Below are positions 6,872 to 12,558 of a stretch of DNA of 13,554 nucleotides, in pieces. The DNA is from JACVRM01 sp036824245 (GTDB lineage Bacteria; Actinomycetota; Thermoleophilia; Gaiellales; Gaiellaceae), in assembly GCA_036824245.1 (NCBI GenBank), contig DAITAO010000086.1, positions 1-13,554 on the forward strand, given 5' to 3'. Position 1 is the first letter of the stretch. Each line of letters begins with the position of its first letter. A program made the position numbers and the translations under genes. A model generated the notes under the pieces. It saw nothing but the letters and a program-made list of their open reading frames with translations. It did no database searches and was not told the DNA's origin.

Positions 6872-8230
6872 TCAGGGGGTCGTCGTGGCCGTGGTCGTGG
6901 CCGGCGGTGTCGGCTCCGTCGTGGTCGGCGTCGTCTCGGTCGTCGTAGGCGTGGTCTCGGTCGTCGTAGGCGTGGTCTCGGTCAACTCGGTGGTCGTCTC
7001 CGGCGTCGTCTCGGTCTCCGTCGGGGTCGTCGTGGTGCTCGACGTCGTCGTCGCCCTCGTGGGCGTCGTCGGCGCTGCGGTCTGCGTGGGGGGAATAGCC
7101 GGCGCCGTCGCGGGGGGCGTCGTGGTGCCGGCGCGGGTGGTCGTCCTTCGGGCCTCCGTGGTCGTCGCCGGCCGGGTGGTCGAAGTGGCGTTGCCGGTGG
7201 TGACGCTCCGGCGTTCGGAACCCGTCGCGGGCGGGGCAGAGTCGTCGAAGGCCGTGAGGAGCGCGACGCCGAAGCCGGCTGCGAGCAGCGTAATGACGGC
7301 CGCGCCGGCGACGATCGCGGGCCCGCGCCGGCGCGGTGGCGCGGGTCCCGGTGTCAGGGGCTCGGTGTGGACGACCGGCGGGCCGAGCACACCCGTCGCC
7401 GCCTCTGTCACGCCCGTCGCCGCCTCTGTGCCCGGTTCGCCTGCGAGCAGGGCGAGCAGGGCGCTTCCGTCCGCCGGCCGCTCCTCGGGACGCTTCGCCA
7501 TTGCAGCGCTCGCCAGGCGCTCGAGGTCGGGCGGTGCGTCAGGCCGCAGCGAATGGATCGGCGGCGGCTGCGCCTGCTCGTGCAGCTCGGCCAGCTCGAG
7601 CGGGCGCTCGGATACAAAGGGCAGGCGGCCCGTGAGCATCCGGTAGAGGACGACGCCGAACGAGTACACGTCACTCGCGCCTGTCGCCGGCTCGCCCCTT
7701 GCCTGCTCGGGGGAGATGTAGGCGGCGGTGCCGAGGAGCGTTCCCGCCTCCGTCAACGTGGAGAGCTCCACCATCCGAGCGATCCCGAAGTCGGTGATCT
7801 TGGCCCTTCCCTCGTCATCGAACAGGACGTTTCCTGGCTTCACGTCGCGGTGGACGAGCCCGTGCTCGTGGGCATGCGCGAGCGCGGCGGCCAGCTCGCG
7901 TGCGATCCGCGCCGCCTCCTCGTCCGGCAGCGGCTCGCCGGCTGCGAGCCGGTCCTCGAGCGTCCCACCGGCGAGGTGCTCGAGGACGATGAACGGGCGG
8001 CCGTCGCTCTCGCCGTAGTCGTAGAGCAGGCAGATGCCGGGATGCGAGAGAGCCGCGGCTGCCCGTGCCTCGCGCTCGAAGCGTGCGCGGTCGGCGTGCG
8101 GGTCGAGCAGCTTGAGCGCGACCCGGCGCTCGAGCTCCAGGTCGTACGCAGCCCAGACCTCGCCCATCCCGCCGGTGGCGATGCGCTCGTCCAGTCTGTA
8201 GCGGCCGCAGATGACGTCGGATGCCACCAC
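6872..8230 (-). CDS. transmembrane Ser/Thr protein kinase with Thr-rich outer tail
   Basis: A 452-residue PknB-type kinase. The GTG at 8230 follows AGGGG by 11 nt; a TTG at 8257 is an alternative with no ribosome binding site. The kinase domain (~11-270) has all key elements: glycine loop ATGGMGEV, Lys40 in VALKLL, an alpha-C Glu (FEREAR), HRDVKPGN (catalytic Asp129), DFG (Asp147), the GTAAYISPEQ activation segment and SDVYSFGVVLY. It should be active. A juxtamembrane region with a repeated TEAATGV leads to one membrane helix at about 304-328. The outer ~118 residues are almost entirely Thr, Pro, Glu and Ala, with ETTPTTT repeats and no PASTA or other sensor domain. Such tails act as stalks and are likely O-glycosylated (family knowledge plus inference). 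The next gene encodes an exported propeller, a candidate sensor partner. Confidence 0.93.
   Translation of the reverse strand: MVASDVICGRYRLDERIATGGMGEVWAAYDLELERRVALKLLDPHADRARFEREARAAAALSHPGICLLYDYGESDGRPFIVLEHLAGGTLEDRLAAGEPLPDEEAARIARELAAALAHAHEHGLVHRDVKPGNVLFDDEGRAKITDFGIARMVELSTLTEAGTLLGTAAYISPEQARGEPATGASDVYSFGVVLYRMLTGRLPFVSERPLELAELHEQAQPPPIHSLRPDAPPDLERLASAAMAKRPEERPADGSALLALLAGEPGTEAATGVTEAATGVLGPPVVHTEPLTPGPAPPRRRGPAIVAGAAVITLLAAGFGVALLTAFDDSAPPATGSERRSVTTGNATSTTRPATTTEARRTTTRAGTTTPPATAPAIPPTQTAAPTTPTRATTTSSTTTTPTETETTPETTTELTETTPTTTETTPTTTETTPTTTEPTPPATTTATTTP
6913..6982 (-). repeat. 21-nt tandem repeat in the kinase tail
   Basis: The sequence from about 6934 repeats with a 21-nt period (tctcggtcgtcgtaggcgtg on the plus strand at 6934 and again at 6955), with a degenerate copy before it (6913-6933) and a partial copy after it (from 6976). 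Each unit codes for seven residues of the ETTPTTT type on the minus strand. Because the period is a multiple of three, copy-number changes by slippage would lengthen or shorten the outer stalk without breaking the frame. The two central copies are identical over the whole unit, which suggests recent expansion. Confidence 0.8.
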
Positions 8231-8273
8231 CTGGGTTATGACCCCTGCGCGCCGCAACGAATCCGGCTCGGCT

Positions 8274-8288
8274 TTGACGGTTCGTCAA
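8274..8288. promoter_or_regulatory. perfect dyad between divergent genes
   Basis: TTGACG-GTT-CGTCAA is a perfect inverted repeat with 6-nt arms, placed in the 99-nt spacer between the divergent kinase and P-loop genes, 42 nt from each start. Both arms read TTGACG on their own strand, which is also close to a -35 hexamer, so the site could be an operator or a pair of facing -35 boxes. No convincing -10 element sits at 17 nt from either arm. Chance occurrence is possible for a repeat of this length. Confidence 0.4.
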
Positions 8289-8329
8289 GGAAGAGCCGCA
8301 TCCCAGGGACAGTCGATAACAATGGGGCC

Positions 8330-8884
8330 GTGGCGCGGCCGCTCCTCGTCGTCGTCAGCGCCCCGCCCGGCTCGGGCACAACGACGCTCGCGCATGCGCT
8401 CGCACGCGCGATTCCGTGCCCGGCCATCTCGCGCGACGAGATCAAGGAAGGCCTCGTTCATGCCGAGGACGAGTACACGCCGGCGCCCGGCGACGCGCTG
8501 TCGTACCGCACGCTCGACACGTTCTTCGGCGTCGTGCGCTTCCTCGTCGACGCCGGCGTGACGCTCGTCGCCGAGGCATCGTTCCAACACCGCCTTTGGG
8601 AGCCGGGTCTCCTGCCCTTGCTCGACAGTGCACGGGTTCGGGTCGTCCACTGCCGTGTCGACGCGGCAGTGGCGCGGGAGCGGATCGCCCGGCGCGCCGA
8701 CGAGACGCCGGCGAGACGCGCCATTCACGGGGAGTACAGCCTGTTGCAACCGTTCGAGAGCTTCAAGCTGACGTTCGAGAGCTTCGAGCCGATCGCACTC
8801 CCGGTGCCGTCCATCGAGGTCGACACGACCGATGGATACAAGCCCACCATCGCAGAGATCCTCGCGTTCGTGAACCGCCCGTGA
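8330..8884 (+). CDS. small P-loop kinase-like protein lacking the Walker A lysine
   Basis: A 184-residue protein starting at GTG 8330 in the frame that carries the family pattern. It resembles AAA_33-type predicted kinases: a glycine-rich loop at residues 10-19 (SAPPGSGTTT), the segment ISRDEIKEGL, a second strand VTLVAEASF, then VVHCRVDAAVARERIARR with lid-type arginines and a C-terminal EVDTTDG strand. The usual loop is GxPGSGKTT; here the catalytic Lys is Thr17 (codon aca), which one base change from aaa would explain. ATP binding or phosphotransfer should be impaired unless another residue compensates. The rest of the fold is intact, with no frameshift. It is divergent from the Ser/Thr kinase. 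The substrate is unknown; relatives phosphorylate small molecules such as sugars or antibiotics. The start has no strong ribosome binding site. Confidence 0.8.
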   Translation: MARPLLVVVSAPPGSGTTTLAHALARAIPCPAISRDEIKEGLVHAEDEYTPAPGDALSYRTLDTFFGVVRFLVDAGVTLVAEASFQHRLWEPGLLPLLDSARVRVVHCRVDAAVARERIARRADETPARRAIHGEYSLLQPFESFKLTFESFEPIALPVPSIEVDTTDGYKPTIAEILAFVNRP

Positions 8885-8895
8885 GGGCGCGGCGC

Positions 8896-8914
8896 GCGGG
8901 GGGCCCCGGCCCGC
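8896..8914 (+). terminator. GC-rich hairpin after the P-loop gene
   Basis: GCGGG (8896-8900) pairs with CCCGC (8910-8914) around a loop of nine G/C bases, 11 nt after the stop codon. There is no T-run. In so GC-rich a stretch the pairing may be incidental. Confidence 0.25.
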
Positions 8915-8953
8915 TAGGGACACCTCCGGAAGGGCCAGTACGGTTGCGCGGCC

Positions 8954-9101
8954 GTGCGCTTGCTCGTCGCCCGCTGCGAGGTCGTCTACACCGGTCGGCT
9001 CAATGCCCTCCTGAACGGAGGCGACGCGCTTGCTCATGCTCGAGGAGGACGGCTCGGTGCTCGTGCACGGGGGCGCCGGCGGCTACAAGCCGCTCAATTG
9101 A
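8954..9101 (+). pseudogene. nucS: decayed 5' fragment of a second nucS copy
   Basis: From GTG 8954 the frame reads VRLLVARCEVVYTGRLNALL, matching the NucS/EndoMS N-terminus and the intact copy in this window (MRLIVARCSVRYTGRL). A one-base insertion near 9014-9023 shifts the frame. From 9024 the phase two codons on resumes as TRLLMLEEDGSVLVHGG and then GGYKPLN. The family continues KPLNW, but here a TGA stands where the Trp codon (TGG) should be, and no NucS sequence follows. Only the first ~48 residues of the N-terminal DNA-binding domain remain, so no nuclease can be made. The segment upstream of the GTG also matches that of the intact gene, including AGTACGGT nine nt before the start. At protein level it differs from the intact copy at about a third of positions, so this is not a recent duplication. 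Confidence 0.85.
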
Positions 9102-9236
9102 GCATTAGCTCCTCTCGTCGGGAGGTGGTGAGAGGACGCTCGCGCAACCCACGCTCGCCACGCTCGACGTGACGAAATCGGCGCATCAGTGCCGCGACCC
9201 TTAGCCGAGGGGGTCATCTTCCCGGGCCGCACCCTG

Positions 9237-9253
9237 TCGCCCAGATCGGGCGA
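9237..9253. promoter_or_regulatory. inverted repeat upstream of the cupin/TPR gene
   Basis: TCGCCC-AGATC-GGGCGA is a perfect 6-nt-arm dyad. It lies 17 nt before a TACGAT -10-like hexamer (9270-9275), so it would overlap the -35 region of a promoter for the gene at 9317, a usual place for a repressor operator. No -35 consensus is visible. Function is inferred from position only. Confidence 0.3.
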
Positions 9254-9304
9254 GGCTCTAGACCGCGGCTACGATCGAGTGATTCGCAACGGCCCGCGCT
9301 ACAC

Positions 9305-9314
9305 GGAGGTGATC
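9305..9314 (+). promoter_or_regulatory. unusually strong ribosome binding site
   Basis: GGAGGTGATC is fully complementary to the usual 3' end of bacterial 16S rRNA and ends 2 nt before ATG 9317, with GGAGG ending 7 nt before it. It fixes the start of the cupin/TPR gene and suggests high translation. Confidence 0.85.
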
Positions 9315-9316
9315 GG

Positions 9317-9955
9317 ATGAACGACAAGCCGAACTGGCAGGTCGCGCGCCTCGACGACATCGAGCGGCGCGGCAGAGATATTCCGGTACGCGAGCACCTC
9401 GGGGTCCACGCATTCGGGATCAACGCCTACACGCCTGGCGAGGACGGCACGCTGATCAATGAACACGACGAGGCTGGGTCGGGCCAGGAGGAGCTGTACA
9501 TCGTGCTCGACGGGAAGGCGACCTTCGAGGTGGACGGCGAGGCGTTCGACGCGCCCGCCGGGACGTTCGTGTCCGTCCGGCCGGAGTCGCGGCGGAAGGC
9601 GAGCGGGGACGGAACCGTGCTCGCTATCGGCGCCACTCCTGGCGAGGCGTACCAGGGGGTCGACTGGGGTGAGGCGTGGCCGTTCCACAGAGAGTCGATG
9701 ACCGCCTACGGCGAACAGCGGTACGCCGACGCGCTCGAAGCGGTCCGCGCTGCCCTCGAGCACATGCCGGACCACGCGGGGCTCAATTACAACTACGCGT
9801 GCTTCGCAACGCTCGCGGGCGAGACCGGCGACGAGACTTTCGCCCACCTCCGACGGTCCGTCGAGCTGCTCCCGCGGTTCCGCGAGGACGCGCGCAGAGA
9901 CGACGACTTCGCCGCCGTACGCGACGACCCGCGGTTCGAGGAGGCTCTTCGCTGA
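9317..9955 (+). CDS. cupin domain protein with C-terminal TPR-like domain
   Basis: A 212-residue cytoplasmic protein with a certain start (perfect ribosome binding site). Residues ~25-110 form a cupin barrel: NEHDEAGSGQEELYIVLDG is a cupin motif 1 with spaced His/Glu ligands, and GTFVSVRPESRRKA occupies motif 2. Motif 2 lacks the metal-binding His (PES-RRKA where PxGxxH is usual), so metal binding is partial or lost. Residues ~125-212 are helical and TPR-like (RYADALEAVRAALEHMPDHAGLNYNYACFATLAG), followed by an acidic C-terminus (RDDDFAAVRDDPRF). That last pattern is common in TPR end-of-group proteins. The fusion suggests a small-molecule or protein-binding regulator rather than a classic dioxygenase. 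It precedes a second, unrelated-looking cupin on the same strand, with 331 nt between them. Confidence 0.88.
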   Translation: MNDKPNWQVARLDDIERRGRDIPVREHLGVHAFGINAYTPGEDGTLINEHDEAGSGQEELYIVLDGKATFEVDGEAFDAPAGTFVSVRPESRRKASGDGTVLAIGATPGEAYQGVDWGEAWPFHRESMTAYGEQRYADALEAVRAALEHMPDHAGLNYNYACFATLAGETGDETFAHLRRSVELLPRFREDARRDDDFAAVRDDPRFEEALR

Positions 9956-10004
9956 GCGCGCCTTAGCTGAGACTTGTGCTCCACGAGGAGGAGGCCGGCC
10001 CCTA

Positions 10005-10020
10005 AGCGCCGCCAGGCGCT
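10005..10020 (+). terminator. short hairpin after the cupin/TPR gene
   Basis: AGCGCC-GCCA-GGCGCT gives a perfect 6-bp stem with a 4-nt loop about 50 nt after the stop codon. No T-run follows, so termination is only possible. Confidence 0.3.
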
Positions 10021-10273
10021 CAAGTGACATTGAAGCATCACTGGCGCAGGCTAAGGCCCTGATCGCAGACACCAGCACGGAAGCCCGCGACCTAGGGGGT
10101 AATCCTTCGCGAACGCTGTGCCGTCGTCGGCACTCTCGAGCAGGCATGATCCTGCCGTGGATCCGGCGGCGAGGTAGCGGTTTGGCGCGGCGAGCAGCCG
10201 CGCGTTTCCGGCGCAGTGTTGCCGAGGCCCGCAGTGCGGGGACTCGGGCGGCTGCGCGTCACCGCTACGACTC

Positions 10274-10279
10274 GGAGGT
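10274..10279 (+). promoter_or_regulatory. ribosome binding site fixing the cupin start
   Basis: GGAGGT ends 7 nt before ATG 10287. This strong site selects the internal ATG over the longer open frame that reaches back to 10146. Confidence 0.85.
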
Positions 10280-10286
10280 ACCACGA

Positions 10287-10751
10287 ATGAATCGTCAGAA
10301 CCTCTTCTCCGACGCATGGGACGGAGAGAACGAAAAAGCCGGGACCCGGCATCGAATCTTCTGGCGGCCGGACGACGCCAGGATGGGGGCAACGCTGTAC
10401 GAACTGGGCCCCGACGCGTCTGAGATGCGGATGCATATGCATTTCGGAGCCGAAGAGATGTTCTTCGTCCTGAGCGGTCGTCCCGTCTTCCGGAACCAAC
10501 ACGGCGAAGAAGAGTTAGCGCCGGGCGACTTCGTCTTCTGCCCCGAGGGACGTGCCGGACTACACACGTTCAGCAACCGCACCGAAGAACCCGCTCAGAT
10601 CCTCGCGATCAGTGCCGGGAGCTTCCCGGACGTCGTCGCCTACCCCGAACACGGATATGCATGGGTGGCGACTCGCGATCCCGATCCCGAGCTACTCGCG
10701 AGAGGCGGCGACCCCGGAATAATCGCTCGCTTCGAGATCCCGATCGAGTAA
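10287..10751 (+). CDS. single-domain cupin protein
   Basis: A 154-residue cupin. Both cupin motifs are complete: motif 1 as MHMHFGAEEMFFVLSG (two His, one Glu) and motif 2 as GDFVFCPEGRAGLHTFSN (PxGxxH...N, fourth ligand His). It should therefore bind a divalent metal, unlike the cupin upstream. The start MNRQNLFSDAW follows a strong ribosome binding site. The N-terminus (SDAWDGENEKAGTRHRIFW) resembles uncharacterised actinobacterial cupins. Substrate and reaction are unknown; such proteins include dioxygenases, isomerases and sugar-binding proteins. A good terminator-like hairpin follows about 30 nt after its stop, separating it from nucS. Confidence 0.9.
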   Translation: MNRQNLFSDAWDGENEKAGTRHRIFWRPDDARMGATLYELGPDASEMRMHMHFGAEEMFFVLSGRPVFRNQHGEEELAPGDFVFCPEGRAGLHTFSNRTEEPAQILAISAGSFPDVVAYPEHGYAWVATRDPDPELLARGGDPGIIARFEIPIE

Positions 10752-10781
10752 TTGCTCGGCCTATCGACCGTCGCCAGAGCC

Positions 10782-10805
10782 GAGAGGCCGCACGAGCGGC
10801 CTCTT
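10782..10805 (+). terminator. hairpin between the cupin and nucS
   Basis: GAGAGGCCGC (10782-10791) pairs with GCGGCCTCTT (10796-10805) around an ACGA loop: a 10-bp stem with one G-U pair, extendable by AGC/GCT beyond one mismatch. The following bases (CGCTTAACC) contain only a short T pair, typical of high-GC actinobacterial terminators. It ends the cupin transcript and leaves nucS with its own promoter. Confidence 0.65.
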
Positions 10806-10826
10806 CGCTTAACCGGCGCCGAGGCA

Positions 10827-10841
10827 TGTCCGAAACGGACA
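10827..10841. promoter_or_regulatory. perfect dyad upstream of nucS
   Basis: TGTCCG-AAA-CGGACA is a perfect inverted repeat with 6-nt arms, ending 16 nt before the nucS start and touching the -10-like AGTACGGT. It could be an operator for a dimeric regulator. The remnant copy keeps the TCCG..AA.GG core at the same place but not the full symmetry. Confidence 0.45.
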
Positions 10842-10842
10842 G

Positions 10843-10848
10843 TACGGT
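10843..10848 (+). promoter_or_regulatory. -10-like hexamer of a probable leaderless nucS promoter
   Basis: TACGGT fits the actinobacterial TANNNT -10 pattern and lies exactly 9 nt before ATG 10858, with no Shine-Dalgarno between. Transcription would start at or next to the ATG. The nucS remnant has the same TACGGT with the same 9-nt gap to its GTG. No -35 consensus is visible. Confidence 0.45.
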
Positions 10849-10857
10849 GCCGCTTCG

Positions 10858-11544
10858 ATGCGTCTTATCGTGGCCCGCTGCTCGGTGCGCTACACCGGCC
10901 GCCTCACAACGGACCTCCCGGAGGGTCTGCGGCTGCTCATGCTGAAGAAGGACGGCACCTTCATGATCTGGGCCGACGGCGGGGGGCTGAAGGTAAAGCC
11001 GCTCAACTGGATGACGCCGCCGACCGTCGTCGAGCAAGAGGGCGAGCCGCTCGAGCGCATGGTGGTGCGCAAGCGGGCCGGCACGAGTGAGGATCGCCTG
11101 GACATCCGGATCGCCGAAGTGCTGAGCGACGTCACGCACGACATGGGCGAGCCTGCGGCGCTCGCGAAAGACGGGGTCGAGCGGGAGCTCCAGGAGGAGC
11201 TGGCGGCCCATCCGGAGACGTTGGCGCCCGGCCTCCGGCTCGTGCGGCGCGAGTGGCCGACCGACATCGGCCCGGTCGATCTCGTCTGCCGTGACGAGGA
11301 GGGCTGGGTGGCCGTCGAGGTCAAGCGCGTCGCCGGCATCGAAGCCGTCGAGCAGCTGTCGCGGTACCTCGAGCGCATCCGTCTGGACGGCTCGCTGGCG
11401 GGCTGCCGCGGCGTCGTCGCGGCACAGCGCCTACGCCCGCAGGCGGTGACGCTCGCTGAGGCTCGCGGGATCCGCTGCGTCCAGGTGGATCTGGAGCTCC
11501 TGCGCGGCGAGCGCGAGCCCGAGCTCGTGCTCTTCGACGCCTGA
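10858..11544 (+). CDS. nucS: mismatch-specific endonuclease NucS/EndoMS
   Basis: A 228-residue protein of usual family length. NucS cuts both strands at mismatched base pairs and underlies the non-canonical mismatch repair of Actinobacteria and many archaea, which lack MutS/MutL. The N-terminal domain shows MRLIVARCSVRYTGRL and the KPLNW motif (Asn50, Trp51) used in mismatch binding. The C-terminal RecB-like nuclease domain has GPVDLVCRDEEGWVAVEVKR, giving catalytic Asp141 and the ExK pair Glu154/Lys156, followed by QLSRYLE (Gln166, Tyr170). The C-terminus LVLFDA resembles the clamp-binding LxLF tail of other NucS proteins. It should be active. No ribosome binding site is present; the start is probably leaderless. 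It converges with the aldo/keto reductase and dinB, with a 45-nt gap. Confidence 0.95.
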   Translation: MRLIVARCSVRYTGRLTTDLPEGLRLLMLKKDGTFMIWADGGGLKVKPLNWMTPPTVVEQEGEPLERMVVRKRAGTSEDRLDIRIAEVLSDVTHDMGEPAALAKDGVERELQEELAAHPETLAPGLRLVRREWPTDIGPVDLVCRDEEGWVAVEVKRVAGIEAVEQLSRYLERIRLDGSLAGCRGVVAAQRLRPQAVTLAEARGIRCVQVDLELLRGEREPELVLFDA

Positions 11545-11589
11545 GCAGCACCTGAGGATTGGCAGAACACCGGCCCGACGGCACAGACC

Positions 11590-12540
11590 CTAGTTCCAGG
11601 GCAGCTCCGCGCGGCGCGCCCAGTAGGCATCGCGATCCTCTGCGATGCCCGCAAGCCGGTCCATGACGTCACCCAGGTCGAGCCGGAGGGCGATCAGGTT
11701 GCTCTCGAGCTGCATGGCGGTCGCCGCGCCGCTCAGCACGACGTCGGCCCACGGCTGCGCCAGGCACGCTGCGATCGCGACAGCGTCGGGCGGCGCGCCG
11801 AGCCGTTCTGCCTCCTCGAGCAGAGCCTGCACGTCGCCGCGCGCCGTCAGCCGCCCGTTCGCAACCGCCTCCTTGACGATGACGCCGACCCCTGCCTCGT
11901 GTGCGTCGCGAAGCGCAGTCCCGACCGAGCGCTCGAGCAGGTTCCAGGTCGCCTGCACCGCGTCGAACAGCCCGAGGTCGGTGGCCTTGCGGATCGTCTC
12001 GGCCTGACGCGGCCCGGTCACCGAGACGCCCACTGCAAGCCCGTCGCCGCGCAACCGCCGGAGCTCCTCGAGCACCTCCATGTGGTCGAGCACCCCGCTC
12101 TCGAGCGTGGCCGAATGGATCTGGTAGAGGCGCAAGTGCGGCCCGAGTAGTGAGCGGCTCTCCGTCAGTTGGCGCCGGAGGTTTGCGGCCGAAAGCTCCT
12201 TCACTTCGTGCTGCTCGGCATCGACACGCCACCCGGCCGTATAGGTGTAACCCCATTTCGACCCCACGGTGATATCGCCTGGCGCGAGGGCCCGCCGCTC
12301 CAGCCACGAGGCAAGGAACGCCTCGGCGCGGCCGTACGACCGCGCGGCGTCGACGTAGCGGACTCCTTTCTCGTGGGCGGCGTCGAGCACGTGGTGGGCG
12401 TTCCGTTCCATGGCCTCGACTTCGGTACGGCCGGCAAGGTCGCCCGCGTGGCCCAGGTTGATGTAGCCGGGGCGCCCGAGGGCAGCGAGGCCGAGCCCGA
12501 CATGGCTCAGCGGGAGGCTCGTGCGTCCGAGGACTCGAAT
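11590..12540 (-). CDS. aldo/keto reductase with an apparent ATT start
   Basis: NADPH-dependent aldo/keto reductase, 316 residues if started at ATT 12540. The full catalytic tetrad is visible: Asp64 (VRYVDAARSYG), Tyr69, Lys95 (VGSKWGY) and His142 (LYQIHSAT). A later GVIVKEAVANGR segment and the AQPWADVVLSGA region fit the (beta/alpha)8 barrel. The first ATG (12411) would remove the family's opening strand (RVLGRTSLPLSHVGLGLAAL), which is clearly encoded upstream. No ATG, GTG or TTG exists in frame before it. GGAGGAG lies 4 nt before the ATT, 18 nt after the dinB stop, in the usual place for translation start. So either ATT is the true start, as known for infC, or the assembly or strain has ATG changed to ATT. 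It is cotranscribed with dinB. The substrate is unknown. Confidence 0.9.
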   Translation of the reverse strand: MRVLGRTSLPLSHVGLGLAALGRPGYINLGHAGDLAGRTEVEAMERNAHHVLDAAHEKGVRYVDAARSYGRAEAFLASWLERRALAPGDITVGSKWGYTYTAGWRVDAEQHEVKELSAANLRRQLTESRSLLGPHLRLYQIHSATLESGVLDHMEVLEELRRLRGDGLAVGVSVTGPRQAETIRKATDLGLFDAVQATWNLLERSVGTALRDAHEAGVGVIVKEAVANGRLTARGDVQALLEEAERLGAPPDAVAIAACLAQPWADVVLSGAATAMQLESNLIALRLDLGDVMDRLAGIAEDRDAYWARRAELPWN

Positions 12541-12551
12541 GTCGCTCCTCC
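12538..12551 (-). promoter_or_regulatory. ribosome binding site and ATT start codon of the aldo/keto reductase
   Basis: On the minus strand the sequence reads GGAGGAG-CGAC-ATT-CGA-GTC. The strong Shine-Dalgarno at normal spacing points to the ATT at 12538-12540 as the initiation codon, and the protein from that point matches the family start (MRVLGRT). Confidence 0.65.
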
Positions 12552-12558
12552 GTCCCGG

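Larger units (their letters stand above)
9102..9316. other. spacer between the nucS remnant and cupin gene
   Basis: I see no coding sequence here on either strand and no further NucS homology. It contains a perfect dyad TCGCCC-AGATC-GGGCGA (9237-9253) and a possible -10 hexamer TACGAT (9270-9275), both ahead of the cupin gene. A looser pairing CCTCTC/GAGAGG occurs shortly after 9110. Confidence 0.5.
9956..10286. other. 331-nt spacer with a possible coding relic
   Basis: No intact gene is supported. One plus-strand frame reads SDIEASLAQAKALIADTSTE around 10023-10082 and looks like amphipathic helical protein sequence, but it has no credible start or conserved continuation, and downstream becomes Arg-rich. 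It could be a remnant of a helical repeat protein, or chance. A short hairpin is present at 10005-10020. The frame of the next cupin is open back to 10146, but the strong ribosome binding site at 10274 shows that translation begins at 10287. Confidence 0.3.

Noticed and set aside
6492..7646. Long plus-strand frame with Val/Gly-rich repeats (VVVGVVSV)
   Set aside because: It is the antisense of the kinase's Thr-rich tail and part of the propeller gene; the minus-strand genes have clear domains.
8954..9172. A real 72-residue short protein at the nucS remnant
   Set aside because: After 20 NucS-like residues the frame turns to Arg-rich nonsense while the homologous continuation sits in another frame.
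11545..11589. Terminator between nucS and the aldo/keto reductase
   Set aside because: No stable hairpin or T-run was found in the 45-nt gap.
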